Shown: piece after piece, positions 36,237-44,658 of the stretch | How positions within the stretch are numbered: position 1 is the stretch's first letter | Layout: each line of letters opens with the position of its first letter | Assembly (NCBI RefSeq): GCF_004357905.1 | Contig: NZ_SMTT01000009.1 | Location: 1-44,658 of the forward strand | Length of the DNA: 44,658 bases | Direction of reading: 5' to 3' | DNA from: Campylobacter lari | GTDB lineage: Bacteria; Campylobacterota; Campylobacteria; Campylobacterales; Campylobacteraceae | Notes under the pieces: generated by a model | The model's input: the letters and a program-made list of their open reading frames with translations, nothing else | The model's database searches: none | Told to the model about the DNA's origin: nothing | Translations under genes and position numbers: made by a program

Positions 36237-37676
36237 ATGCATGGAAAAATAATGGTTTATGTGGATGGTACTGGAAGAGGAACAGTAATTAATCTTGCAA
36301 AAACATTTTTTGAATTTAATAAACATGCTTGGCACGATAAAAGAAGCATGCCAACGGTTGGTATGTTTGTTGAGTTTAGATCCGATGGAAAGCATATTAC
36401 AGATTTAAGACCTTCTAAATTTCAAGAATTTGGAGATAATGATTTTATCAAAGAAAGAGATTTTTGGAAAACAGATAGTGATGATGAATTGGAGGATTTA
36501 AGACTAACAAGGCGTGATGCTTATGTTCAAGAGCTTTATAGAGAAACTGATTATGATAATCTTGATAAGATTACTCTAAATTTGACTATCCCACAAGCTA
36601 TTCAAAGGTATTTTTATAATGAAACACTATCAATCAATGCTGTGAAAGATATTAATACAGATGAGGTGCCATATATTATAGATTTTTTTGCTATGAAGCG
36701 TTTTTTACATAAGGCTTTGGATACTTTGCTTTTTTCAGATAATACCATTAACCAAGCTGACTTTTCTGCTATGAAAAATATTATAGTACATCTTGAAATG
36801 GCTTATAAAGATATGAAAGATAAACAAAAACATATCAACATGGAGCGTTTGTATGATGAGGTCTTTTTGTCTCATCAATGTCATTATCAAGCCCTTCTTG
36901 CTTCGATCGACAATAGGAAAAATAGAAAATTAGCACTTGATCGCCAAATGAGTACTTTGATTACAGATATTAAATCAAAACAAGCGAGAATAGAAACAGA
37001 AAGTGGCAAAAAACGACAAGAATTTGAAGAAATGATACAAAGTAAAAAACAAAAGCTTGTTGAAATAAAAAATGAAGTAGATTATTTTACAAAAAGCATT
37101 GAAAAATTAGAGGCAATGAGAAAGTCTTTCTATGAAAAAAATCTTACTATTTTTAATAATAGTTTTAATATGGCTAGAGAGAAACTTTTTGAGAAAATTA
37201 AACAAGGTTTAAATATATGTGCTACAAAATTAGATATAGAAATTTGGAAAAAATCTTTAAAATCAACAAGTATAAAAAATTCTTATTTTAAAACTGCAAG
37301 CGAAATTTCTTTCTGCACTCTTTCTTTTGCTGAACTTTATTTAAATAGATTAAATAAACATGCACTAAATCCAAATGATCAATTATTGCTTTCTTATGTT
37401 AAAAAAGTAAGAAAAGAATGTGAAAAAAGTTTTTTAATAGTTACTTCCAATCCTGATTTATATGTTAATATGAAAATCCAAATTTTTGCAATGAATCCTT
37501 ATTATGTTGTTAAGCATGCACCTAAAAAAGTAAATTATCAAGGATTGATGAAAAATACTGAATTTGATATAGTTTATGTAGATGAAAAAACTATTTGGGC
37601 ATCTGTTGCTGATGTTATTTTAGAAGGAAAGTATTTTTTAAAAAAGGACTCTAAAACTAAATTCAAAATTTTATAA
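36237..37676 (+). CDS. Unknown protein with cold-shock-like N-terminus and coiled coil
   Basis: The 479-residue protein has no signal or membrane segment. Residues 1-60 (GKIMVYVDGTGRGTV, FFEFNKHAW, PTVGMFVEF, ITDLRPS) follow the order of a cold-shock/OB-fold domain. Residues about 225-310 are a long charged coiled coil (KSKQARIETESGKKRQEFEEM). From 397 to about 460 a receiver-like run begins: FLIVTSNPDL, then FDIVYVDEKT with Asp449. The ATG at 36237 is seven bases after AGGA; the upstream TTG at 36231 is too close. I cannot name a family. It lies just before the 6S-like RNA and purD. Confidence 0.65.
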   Translation: MHGKIMVYVDGTGRGTVINLAKTFFEFNKHAWHDKRSMPTVGMFVEFRSDGKHITDLRPSKFQEFGDNDFIKERDFWKTDSDDELEDLRLTRRDAYVQELYRETDYDNLDKITLNLTIPQAIQRYFYNETLSINAVKDINTDEVPYIIDFFAMKRFLHKALDTLLFSDNTINQADFSAMKNIIVHLEMAYKDMKDKQKHINMERLYDEVFLSHQCHYQALLASIDNRKNRKLALDRQMSTLITDIKSKQARIETESGKKRQEFEEMIQSKKQKLVEIKNEVDYFTKSIEKLEAMRKSFYEKNLTIFNNSFNMAREKLFEKIKQGLNICATKLDIEIWKKSLKSTSIKNSYFKTASEISFCTLSFAELYLNRLNKHALNPNDQLLLSYVKKVRKECEKSFLIVTSNPDLYVNMKIQIFAMNPYYVVKHAPKKVNYQGLMKNTEFDIVYVDEKTIWASVADVILEGKYFLKKDSKTKFKIL

Positions 37677-37712
37677 AAATCCTTTTAAACCCTATTTTTA
37701 AGTTTTCTTAGT

Positions 37713-37718
37713 TATAAT
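37713..37718 (+). promoter_or_regulatory. -10 promoter element of the 6S-like RNA
   Basis: A perfect TATAAT starts 12 bases before the left arm of the RNA's closing stem, putting the predicted 5' end near 37725. It is preceded by a T-rich upstream segment typical of Campylobacter promoters. Confidence 0.6.
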
Positions 37719-37724
37719 TAGAAT

Positions 37725-37916
37725 GCCTAAATGGTTCGATATGGTATTAAAGAGGATCCAACACATTAATTATAAGCTGTGATGTGTGATTTACCGTGTT
37801 CTGTGACTTCGTTTGAGTTTTGAAAAAAGCGAGAAGCTGCAGCCTTTAAAAATCACCTAATGGCATACTTTGACTTTTTGAGGGTCAGACACTTATACTC
37901 CGGCCATTTGGGTTTT
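37725..37916 (+). ncRNA. ssrS: 6S RNA candidate
   Basis: A stretch of about 190 bases between the coiled-coil gene and purD holds no gene and folds as a long rod. The ends pair over 12 bases (37725-37736 with 37902-37913, with some G-U pairs); further stems are 37743-37747 with 37895-37899, 37755-37759 with 37882-37886, and 37786-37792 with 37850-37856, with unpaired bulges between. A long rod with a closing stem and internal bubbles is the hallmark of 6S RNA, which binds sigma-70 RNA polymerase. Length suits it, TATAAT lies at the right distance, and U-rich sequence follows. From memory 6S lies upstream of purD in Campylobacterota. Confidence 0.72.
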
Positions 37917-37934
37917 GATATTTTAAGGAAAATA

Positions 37935-39185
37935 ATGAAAATTTTAATATTAGGAAGCGGTGCTAGGGAATATTCTATCGCTTTGGCTCTTCAAAAAACA
38001 AATAATAATTTGGAATTTTATTTTGCACCAGGAAATGGTGCTACCGCTAAAATAGGAACAAATCTTAATATGAAAGATCCTAAGGTTATTACAGCTTATG
38101 CAAAGGCATCTGAGATTGATCTTTGTATAGTTGGAAGTGAAAATTTTCTAGCAGAGGGTATAGTAGATCTTTTTAAAGAAAATAATATTGCTATTTTTGG
38201 TCCTACTAAAGCTGCTGCTATGCTTGAAGCTTCAAAATCTTATATGAAGAGTTTTTTAAAAAAATATAAAATTAAAACAGCTAAATTTTTAAATACAACA
38301 GATTATGAGAAAGCTAAGAAATTTATTATGAGTTTAACTCCTCCTATAGTGGTAAAAGCAGATGGTTTGTGTGCGGGCAAAGGTGTGATTATTGCTCAAA
38401 GCCATGAAGAAGCTTTAGAGGCTACTAAAAATATGCTTAGCGGAGAGAGTTTTGGTGAAGCTGGTAAGATTGTTGTTATAGAAGAATATCTCAACGGATT
38501 TGAATTAAGTGTATTTGCAGTTTGCGATGGAGATGATTTTATATTGTTACCTGCTGCACAAGATCATAAAAGATTACTAGATAATGATAAGGGACCAAAC
38601 ACAGGAGGAATGGGTGCATATGCTCCAAGTATTTTAGCAAGTGAAAATTTATTAGAGCAAGTAAAAAAAGATATAGTAGTACCAACTCTTAAAGGTATGA
38701 AAGAAGAGGGTGCTGAATTTGTTGGAGTGTTGTTTATAGGTTTGATGGTTGTAAATAATAAACCTTATGTTTTAGAATACAATGTGCGTTTTGGTGATCC
38801 TGAGTGCGAAGTTTTGATGCCTTTGATAGAAAATCCTTTGGATTTATTTTTAGCATGTGTGAATAAAAATCTTGCAAATACTCGTATAAAAATCAAAGAT
38901 GAATTTGCAGTAGGTGTGGTTTGTGCAAGTAAAAACTATCCTTATAAAGATTCTCCAAAAGCATTAATTGATATAGGAGAAATTCCGCAAAATTCTCATA
39001 TTTCTTATGCTGGAGTAGTTTTAGAAAATAACAAACTATATGCTAGTGGTGGTCGTGTATTAGTTTGTGTAGGAATTGGAAAAAGTATTGAAGAAGCGCA
39101 AAAAAACGCTTATATGCTTTGTGATAATGTTCATTTTAAAGGAAAACAACATAGAAAAGATATTGCTTTTCAGGTTCTTAAATGA
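37935..39185 (+). CDS. purD: Phosphoribosylamine-glycine ligase
   Basis: The 416-residue ATP-grasp enzyme makes glycinamide ribonucleotide, the second step of purine synthesis. It starts [19 protein letters not shown], with [16 protein letters not shown] and the metal-binding [12 protein letters not shown] present. I reject an in-frame ATG at 37860, which would add 25 residues encoded by the 3' half of the structured RNA; the ATG at 37935 is preceded by AAGGA. It may be transcribed in part by read-through from the RNA promoter. Confidence 0.95.
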   Translation: MKILILGSGAREYSIALALQKTNNNLEFYFAPGNGATAKIGTNLNMKDPKVITAYAKASEIDLCIVGSENFLAEGIVDLFKENNIAIFGPTKAAAMLEASKSYMKSFLKKYKIKTAKFLNTTDYEKAKKFIMSLTPPIVVKADGLCAGKGVIIAQSHEEALEATKNMLSGESFGEAGKIVVIEEYLNGFELSVFAVCDGDDFILLPAAQDHKRLLDNDKGPNTGGMGAYAPSILASENLLEQVKKDIVVPTLKGMKEEGAEFVGVLFIGLMVVNNKPYVLEYNVRFGDPECEVLMPLIENPLDLFLACVNKNLANTRIKIKDEFAVGVVCASKNYPYKDSPKALIDIGEIPQNSHISYAGVVLENNKLYASGGRVLVCVGIGKSIEEAQKNAYMLCDNVHFKGKQHRKDIAFQVLK

Positions 39186-39640
39186 GTGCAAATCAAGAAT
39201 TATTTGACAAACTAGAAAAAGAAGAGCTAAAAATAGCAAGTTTTAAAAAAAGATTTTTAGCTTATATTGTTGATAGTTTTGTGATTTTAGCTATTGTGAG
39301 TATTATTTTATTTGATAAGATTAGTTCTATGCAAACTTATGATGAAATTCACAATCTTTTAATACGTTTTGCTGGTGGAACTTTAATTTTGCAATTTACA
39401 TATCATAGTCTATTTACATATTTATATGGTGCAACTTTAGGAAAAATGCTTTTGAAGATTATGGTTATTGATCAAAACTTATTAGATAAACCAAATTTCA
39501 TTCAAAGTGCTTTAAGAGCAGGTGTGAGGCAAATTAGTGATATGTTGTATGGTTTGGGTTTTGCTTGGGCTTTAAGCAATATCGTTTTAAAAACTTGGCA
39601 TGATTATGCGGCCAAAACAGTGGTGATAGATCTTGCGTAA
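39182..39640 (+). CDS. RDD family membrane protein
   Basis: The 152-residue protein has three membrane helices (about 26-42, 58-80 and 108-130) and the RDD pattern: [17 protein letters not shown] with the Arg-Asp-type residues and [11 protein letters not shown] near the end. RDD proteins are of unknown function, sometimes linked to ion transport. It overlaps purD by four bases and lptD by eight, so it is embedded in the purD-lptD-pnp unit. Confidence 0.85.
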   Translation: MSANQELFDKLEKEELKIASFKKRFLAYIVDSFVILAIVSIILFDKISSMQTYDEIHNLLIRFAGGTLILQFTYHSLFTYLYGATLGKMLLKIMVIDQNLLDKPNFIQSALRAGVRQISDMLYGLGFAWALSNIVLKTWHDYAAKTVVIDLA

Positions 39641-41666
39641 AATATTACTTTCTTTGGCTTGCATAGGAAGTTTATATGCTTCTAAAGTAGATATCTATGC
39701 TTTGGATGTTGTTAAAAAAAATGATATTATAGAGGCAAAAAATAATGTAGTTGTGGTATCTGATTTTTATTTGATAACTGCAAGCGAGGCTAAATTTAAT
39801 GAAACAACAAAAGATTTGGAGCTTTTTGGAGATGTTAATATCTTAAGGGGGCAAAAAGAAAGAACTAATTCTACTTATACGAAGATTAACTTAAAAGATA
39901 ACACTACAGCTTTTAAAAATTTATTTTTTTCAAATAATGATTTGGAGGTTTGGCTACAATGTCATCAAGCTAAAATTGATGACAAATTTGTAATGAGTAA
40001 AAAGTCTGTTGTATCTAGTTGTAATGTTGAAAATCCTGATTGGGAAATTCGTTTTGATGAAGGCAAATTAAACAAAGAGAGTAATTTTTTACATCTTTAT
40101 AATGCAAGATTATATGTAAAAAATGTTCCGGTGATGTATTTACCTTATTTTGGTTTTAGTGTAGATACTAAAAGAAAAAGCGGATTGTTAATTCCCCAAG
40201 TAGTTTTAAAACAAAGTGAAGGGCTATATTATAATCAGCCAATTTATTATGTTATTGATGATAATGCGGACATTCAATTTGAACCTCAGATTAGAACAAA
40301 AAGAGGTTATGGCTTATACTCAACTTTAAGATTTATTGATACCCCTTATTCTCAAGGTGAAATTAGCGGTGGTATTTTTGGCGAAAAATCAAGTTATAAA
40401 AGAGAAGAAAATTTAAAAAATAAAGAACACTATGGTTTAGAGGTTAAATATTCAAATGAATCTTTATTTAAAAGTCTTTTAGGTGAAGAATTTCAAGAGG
40501 GTTTATGGGTTGATGCTACTTATTTAAATGATGTTGATTATATGAATTTAAGTTCTAGCGCAAAAACCGAAGCTTCTTTAGTTACTTCTAAAATAAATTA
40601 TTTTTTATCAGATGATGATAATTATTATGGTGCTTATGCAAAGTATTATATAGACACTTCTAAAATTAGCAATAAAGATACTTTACAAGAATATCCATCT
40701 TTTCAATATCATAGATATTTAAATGGATTTTTTGATAATTATATACAATATAGCTTGGATGCTTCTTTTCATAGGTATTATAGACATACGGGTATTTATG
40801 CTAAAACTTTAGATTTTGATTTACCTTTAATTTATCATACGAGTTTTTTTGATGATTTTTTAAATTTTGCTTTCACAGAAAGGATATATGCAAATTTTGT
40901 AGATTATTCTAACACAGATGTTAAAAACCAAGAACATTTATTTAGAAATTCTCATAATTTTTCTTTATATACAGATCTTTCAAAGCCATATGAAAATTTT
41001 TATCATACTCTATATTTAGGGGTTAATTATTTTCTACCTGGAGCTAAATCGGGTGAAATCACTGAAGATTTTGTAGAGTTAAAAAATGATCCTGAGCAAC
41101 TTAATTTTTCAATGTATCAGTATTTTTATAATACTTTAGGCAAAAAAAAATTATATCATAACTTGAAGGTTAAATACTTTACTAAAGAAGGTAGCTTTGG
41201 TGCTTTTGATAATGTTGTAGAATATTTTTACAATGATTATATAAGTTTAAGAAATGAAGCTGAATATTCTGGAGCTGATAATCGTTTTGATAAGGTTTTT
41301 AGTGAAGCTTTGTTTGATTATGGTGAATGGAAGATTAGTTTAAACCATGCTTATAGAATGTATGAAAATGAAAAATATAATTTTATAGGGACTAAAGCCC
41401 AATATGATATAAATACTAATTATCAAATTTTTGGTGGATTGTGGTTTGATTTGAACAAAGAACCTGAAAAATGGGAAATAGGTTATACTTATCAAAGAAA
41501 ATGTTGGAATTATTCTTTGATGTATCGCAAAGATATTTCACCTAAACTTACAAGTGGTGGTATTAGTGCTAAAGATCAAAGTGGTGTATATTTTATGTTT
41601 AATTTTTATCCATTAGGCGGGGTATCTTATGATTTTTCTTTAGAGGAAAATGAAAGGTCGATATGA
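39633..41666 (+). CDS. lptD: LPS assembly outer-membrane protein LptD
   Basis: The 677-residue protein has a short signal (about 1-16), an N-terminal LptA/OstA-like domain (about 22-150) and a C-terminal barrel. VPVMYLPYFGFSVDTKRKSG is the family motif at the junction, and the end of the barrel carries WEIGYTYQRKCWNYSLMY, the conserved Cys-containing strand (only one Cys here rather than a Cys pair), plus Cys residues in the N-terminal part. LptD inserts lipooligosaccharide in the outer leaflet. The only possible start is TTG at 39633, eight bases inside the RDD gene, with a weak GGTGA upstream. Confidence 0.9.
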   Translation: MRKILLSLACIGSLYASKVDIYALDVVKKNDIIEAKNNVVVVSDFYLITASEAKFNETTKDLELFGDVNILRGQKERTNSTYTKINLKDNTTAFKNLFFSNNDLEVWLQCHQAKIDDKFVMSKKSVVSSCNVENPDWEIRFDEGKLNKESNFLHLYNARLYVKNVPVMYLPYFGFSVDTKRKSGLLIPQVVLKQSEGLYYNQPIYYVIDDNADIQFEPQIRTKRGYGLYSTLRFIDTPYSQGEISGGIFGEKSSYKREENLKNKEHYGLEVKYSNESLFKSLLGEEFQEGLWVDATYLNDVDYMNLSSSAKTEASLVTSKINYFLSDDDNYYGAYAKYYIDTSKISNKDTLQEYPSFQYHRYLNGFFDNYIQYSLDASFHRYYRHTGIYAKTLDFDLPLIYHTSFFDDFLNFAFTERIYANFVDYSNTDVKNQEHLFRNSHNFSLYTDLSKPYENFYHTLYLGVNYFLPGAKSGEITEDFVELKNDPEQLNFSMYQYFYNTLGKKKLYHNLKVKYFTKEGSFGAFDNVVEYFYNDYISLRNEAEYSGADNRFDKVFSEALFDYGEWKISLNHAYRMYENEKYNFIGTKAQYDINTNYQIFGGLWFDLNKEPEKWEIGYTYQRKCWNYSLMYRKDISPKLTSGGISAKDQSGVYFMFNFYPLGGVSYDFSLEENERSI

Positions 41667-42322
41667 TATTTTTTGAAGATGAAAAAGATGCACTTGAGAA
41701 ATTATATGATATATTGCCATTAAACAAACTAAAAGATTATATTATTATTACACCTTCTTTAAAATCGATAGTTTTTGTTGATGCACTAGCACAAAAATTA
41801 GAAATTCCATATGATTTTTTATTTACAGAACAAATTAAAGCTCCTAATAATGATGAATGTCAAATAGCTATGATTAGTGAAACAAAGGAGTTGGTTTATA
41901 ATGAGGCTTTAGTTAAAGCTTTTGATATAAGTTTAGATTATATTTATGGTGAAGCCAATAGAACCTACGAAGAAAAAATTTTAAAAAATGTGTATCGTTA
42001 TAGAAAAGGAAATCTTTTAAAAGATTTAAAAGGGAGAAATATTTTAATATTGCATGAAGGTTGCGAAAGTGGAATTACTGCTTCTTCATGTATTAAAAGT
42101 TTGTTAAAAGAAGAAGTAAATAGTATTGTTTATGCTACTGCTTTAATGCCAAGTGATGTATATGAATATATCGGTGTTTTTGTAGATGAGGTTTATTGTG
42201 TGCAAAAAATTGATCATTTTGTGAATATTGAGTTTTATTTTAAAAATAAAACGATTTTGCAAGCTCATGAAATTTTAGATATTTTAGAAGAAAGTAAATA
42301 TTATCTTCCATTAAAGAGATAA
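41663..42322 (+). CDS. Phosphoribosyltransferase-like protein
   Basis: The 219-residue protein follows the order of type I phosphoribosyltransferases: YRYRKGNLLKDLKGRNILIL at 111-130, then the place of the PRPP loop, HEGCESGIT (131-139), and SIVYATALMPSDVYEYI followed by VDEVYCVQKIDHF. In active relatives the loop reads DDGxATGxT; here both acidic positions are changed (His-Glu and Cys-Glu), so PRPP binding is doubtful. It is coupled to lptD (ATGA) and precedes pnp. It has no signal peptide. Fold assignment is inference, function unknown. Confidence 0.6.
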   Translation: MIFFEDEKDALEKLYDILPLNKLKDYIIITPSLKSIVFVDALAQKLEIPYDFLFTEQIKAPNNDECQIAMISETKELVYNEALVKAFDISLDYIYGEANRTYEEKILKNVYRYRKGNLLKDLKGRNILILHEGCESGITASSCIKSLLKEEVNSIVYATALMPSDVYEYIGVFVDEVYCVQKIDHFVNIEFYFKNKTILQAHEILDILEESKYYLPLKR

Positions 42323-42362
42323 ATTTATATCTAAACAATAGGTTGTTTAGATATAAATTTAT
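42319..42362. repeat. 20-base perfect hairpin upstream of pnp
   Basis: Bases 42319-42338 are perfectly complementary to 42343-42362 with a four-base loop (TAGG). The left arm begins in the last codon of the upstream gene. The hairpin is AT-rich and is not followed by a T run, so it is a poor intrinsic terminator on the plus strand. Confidence 0.85.
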
Positions 42363-42433
42363 AGGCAAAACAAAAACAGGCTTTTTAAGTTTTAATTTTT
42401 AAAATTTAAAAAGCTTATTTGGTTTTTGCCTAT
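42361..42433. repeat. Second, nested hairpin in the pnp leader
   Basis: An outer stem (42361-42370 with 42424-42433, ten pairs) encloses an inner stem of about 18 pairs (42378-42395 with 42399-42416, two G-U) with a three-base loop. It ends about 25 bases before the pnp start and shares its first two bases with the first hairpin. A T run after the inner stem (TTTGGTTTTT) makes it also a possible terminator. Confidence 0.75.
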
Positions 42434-42457
42434 GATGAAAATATTAAAGGAAAAATC

Positions 42458-44566
42458 ATGCGACATGAAATAAATATTAATAATCATCTTGAAATATTTG
42501 AGACTAATAAGGTTGCAAAACAAGCAGCGGGTGCAGTTTTAATGCAAGAAAAAAATGCTGTAGTTTTGGCAACTGTTGCTAGAGAAGAAAAAATGGTAGA
42601 AGAGGATTTTTTACCTCTTACGGTACAATATATAGAAAAAGCTTATGCGGCAGGAAGAATTCCAGGTGGTTATGTAAAAAGAGAAACTAAACCAGGTGAT
42701 AATGAAACTTTAAGTGCAAGGATTATAGATAGAAGTTTAAGACCTCTTTTCCCAAAAGGCTATGCTTATCCAACTCAAATTGTAGTAATGGTTCTTTCTG
42801 CTGATCCTGAAGTAGATCTGCAAGTGATGAGTTTAAATGCCGCAAGCATTGCTTTATATTTAAGTGATATTCCTATAAAAGCGCCAGTTTGTGGTGTAAG
42901 AATAGGTCGTATGAATAATGAATTTGTTTTAAATCCAAGCAATAGTGAATTAAAAAATAGCACCCTAGACCTTTATGTGGCGGGTGTTAAAGATGAGCTT
43001 TTAATGATAGAAATGAGAGCTTTAGCAAATAAACAAAATGATCAACATTGTATGAATGAGCTTAATGAGGATGATGTTTTAAAGGCTTTAGAATTTGCAG
43101 GCAATGCGATTTTGCGTGGCTCTAATGAATATGAAAGAGTTTTTGCTGCTTATAGAAAAAATTCCAAACTTGAATTTAAAATAGAAACAGATGGTGGTAA
43201 AATTGTTGATTTTATTAAAAATTCTTATATCTCAAAGCTTAAAATTGCAATTAACCAAATGGCAAAAAGTGAAAGAGCAAGTGAAATCTCACAAATAGCA
43301 AAAGAGATTGAAAATGAAGCTAGTGCTATTGAAGATGAATGGAAAATTGAAGATATTGAGAAAGCTTTATATTTGTGCAAAAGAGAGCTTGTTAGAAGTC
43401 AAATTCTTAATGAAAATAAAAGGGCAGATGGTAGAGGCTTGAAAGATGTTAGAAAGATAGATATAGAGACAAATATTCTGCCAAATGCACATGGATCGTG
43501 TCTTTTTACTAGAGGGCAAACTCAAGCTTTAGTTATAGCTACTTTGGGAAGTGATAATGATGCACAAATGTCAGATTTGTTAACAGAGAAAAATCCAATA
43601 TGCGAAAAATTTATGGTAAATTATAATTTTCCAGGTTTTTCTGTAGGTGAGGCTACTCCTATAAAAGCTCCAGGTAGAAGAGAGTTAGGGCATGGAAATT
43701 TAGCAAAAAGAGCTTTACATCCTAGTATTAATACGGATTATATTCACACTATTCGTTTAGTGTCTGAAATTTTAGAAAGTAATGGTTCTAGTTCCATGGC
43801 TACTGTTTGTGGTGGTGCTTTGGCTTTAAGAGCCGCAGGGGTAAAAAGTGAAAAACTAGTGGCAGGTGTGGCAATGGGACTTGTTTTTGAAGATGAAAAA
43901 TATGCTATTTTAACAGATATTATGGGTCTTGAGGATCATGATGGAGATATGGATTTTAAAGTAGCAGGGAGTTACGAGGGAATCACTGCTTTGCAGATGG
44001 ATATAAAACTTGGCGGTATAGAGCAACAAGTTTTAAAAGAGGCTTTATATCAAGCAAAAGAAGCTAGGGAACACATTTTACAATTAATGGAAGAGGCTAA
44101 TCAAAACATAGTTGTTAATGAAACAATTTTACCAAAGATTGAAATTTTTAATGTAGATCCAAGTAAAATCCCTGATATTATTGGCCAAGGTGGTAAAACT
44201 ATAAAAGAGATTATAGAAAAATTTGAAGTTAATATTGACTTAGATAGAGATAAAGGTGAGGTTAAAATAGCAGGAATTAATTATGATTTTATTTCTCAAA
44301 GCAAAGAATATATATTAAATTTAGTTCATTCTAAAGGTTCTAATAAAAAGCGCGATAGAAAAGAAGTGCCTAAATTTGATATCGGAGAAGAATTTATAGG
44401 AAAAGTTCAAAAAGTTGTAGAATTTGGAGTTTTTGTAGAACTTAGAGATGGCGTAGATGGTTTATTGCATAATTCTAAATTCAAGGAAAAGCTAGAAATT
44501 GGTAACGAGGTTAAGGTTAAGGTGGCAGAAATTAAAAATGGAAAAGTGTCATTGGACTTAGCTTAA
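42458..44566 (+). CDS. pnp: Polyribonucleotide nucleotidyltransferase
   Basis: The 702-residue 3'-5' exoribonuclease has two RNase PH domains (about 10-220 and 295-530) with the catalytic-site region [23 protein letters not shown] and the acidic [14 protein letters not shown], then a KH domain ([14 protein letters not shown]) and an S1 domain ([26 protein letters not shown]). It degrades mRNA and works with RNase III or the degradosome. I start it at the ATG at 42458, six bases after AAAGGA; the in-frame TTG at 42419 would put 13 codons inside a hairpin. Long hairpins in the leader suggest post-transcriptional control. Confidence 0.97.
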   Translation: MRHEININNHLEIFETNKVAKQAAGAVLMQEKNAVVLATVAREEKMVEEDFLPLTVQYIEKAYAAGRIPGGYVKRETKPGDNETLSARIIDRSLRPLFPKGYAYPTQIVVMVLSADPEVDLQVMSLNAASIALYLSDIPIKAPVCGVRIGRMNNEFVLNPSNSELKNSTLDLYVAGVKDELLMIEMRALANKQNDQHCMNELNEDDVLKALEFAGNAILRGSNEYERVFAAYRKNSKLEFKIETDGGKIVDFIKNSYISKLKIAINQMAKSERASEISQIAKEIENEASAIEDEWKIEDIEKALYLCKRELVRSQILNENKRADGRGLKDVRKIDIETNILPNAHGSCLFTRGQTQALVIATLGSDNDAQMSDLLTEKNPICEKFMVNYNFPGFSVGEATPIKAPGRRELGHGNLAKRALHPSINTDYIHTIRLVSEILESNGSSSMATVCGGALALRAAGVKSEKLVAGVAMGLVFEDEKYAILTDIMGLEDHDGDMDFKVAGSYEGITALQMDIKLGGIEQQVLKEALYQAKEAREHILQLMEEANQNIVVNETILPKIEIFNVDPSKIPDIIGQGGKTIKEIIEKFEVNIDLDRDKGEVKIAGINYDFISQSKEYILNLVHSKGSNKKRDRKEVPKFDIGEEFIGKVQKVVEFGVFVELRDGVDGLLHNSKFKEKLEIGNEVKVKVAEIKNGKVSLDLA

Positions 44567-44572
44567 TTGTTT

Positions 44573-44608
44573 AAATTTAAGCATATTTAAGAATATGCTT
44601 AAATTTTT
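44573..44608 (+). terminator. Intrinsic terminator after pnp
   Basis: A 15-base perfect inverted repeat (44573-44587 with 44592-44606), four-base loop, followed by TTTTTATTTT. It starts seven bases after the pnp stop codon. Confidence 0.85.
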
Positions 44609-44618
44609 ATTTTAGATC

Positions 44619-44647
44619 TTGACAAAAAAATATTCTTTTGGCATAAT
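44619..44647 (+). promoter_or_regulatory. Near-consensus sigma-70 promoter at the right edge
   Basis: TTGACA (44619-44624) is followed after exactly 17 bases by CATAAT (44642-44647). This drives a gene beyond the window. Campylobacter promoters mostly lack a -35, so a consensus one suggests a strong promoter, for example for stable RNA. Confidence 0.6.
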
Positions 44648-44658
44648 TTCATTTTTTG

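Noticed and set aside
37860-37934. In-frame N-terminal extension of purD from an ATG at 37860
   Set aside because: It would be encoded by the 3' half of the 6S-like RNA, matches no purD family sequence, and the ATG at 37935 has a proper AAGGA site.
42319-42362. Perfect hairpin as intrinsic terminator of the upstream gene
   Set aside because: No T run follows on the plus strand; a structural leader element explains it better, though termination at the second hairpin remains possible.
42419-42457. Extension of pnp from a TTG at 42419
   Set aside because: The 13 extra codons lie in the leader hairpin and the family start MRHEININ follows an AAAGGA site.
1-44658. Poly-G/C tracts for phase variation, CRISPR repeats, insertion sequences, tRNA or rRNA genes
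   Set aside because: Reading through the window I saw no G or C run of eight or more, no spaced direct repeats, no transposase and no tRNA-like cloverleaf.

Overview
The window is AT-rich chromosomal DNA with tightly packed, often overlapping genes. The set of housekeeping genes (racRS, a cbb3-oxidase copper ATPase next to ccoS, a heptose cluster gmhB-hldD-hldE-gmhA, fur between gatC/cvpA and lysS/glyA, a DUF1882 gene, purD-lptD-pnp) is typical of Campylobacter. From memory, several blocks match Campylobacter jejuni gene order but are joined differently, and a NhaD-type antiporter is present, so a relative such as the C. lari group is my best guess. That species call is inference.

Layout. 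1-4367: a DUF411 gene, then an iron-uptake unit: exbB-exbD-tonB on the minus strand, divergent from a CfrA-like TonB-dependent receptor, with two Fur-box-like palindromes between them. 4364-7206: dnaX and rho (minus). 7388-10262: copper P-type ATPase, ccoS, and a periplasmic cytochrome c, all linked to respiration. 10392-13773: the complete ADP-heptose pathway for the lipooligosaccharide core. 13781-19183 (minus): pyk, a malate:quinone-oxidoreductase-like enzyme, coaX, a small unknown, a propeller-like lipoprotein and a single-pass membrane protein (a possible BamB/YfgM-like pair). 19327-25555: gatC, cvpA, fur, lysS, glyA, a DUF1882 gene, a SPOR-domain protein and aroE. 25552-29263: dnaJ divergent from racR-racS-recR. 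29250-32534 (minus): an unknown membrane protein with receiver-like folds, uvrC, and a DUF721/DciA-like protein. 32460-36124: small lipoprotein, nhaD, guaA and a convergent methyltransferase. 36237-44566: an unknown coiled-coil protein, a probable 6S RNA, purD, an RDD membrane protein, lptD, a phosphoribosyltransferase-like protein and pnp. The window ends with a terminator and a near-consensus sigma-70 promoter reading out of the right edge.

No transposon, prophage, CRISPR array, tRNA, rRNA or long poly-G contingency tract was seen, and no gene-free stretch exceeds 300 bases. The points most worth a second look are the 6S-like RNA before purD, the two long tandem hairpins in the pnp leader, the candidate YfgM-BamB pair, the membrane protein with two complementary degenerate receiver domains, and the unknown protein with a cold-shock-like N-terminus. 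None is a mobile or defence system; the region is essentially core genome.
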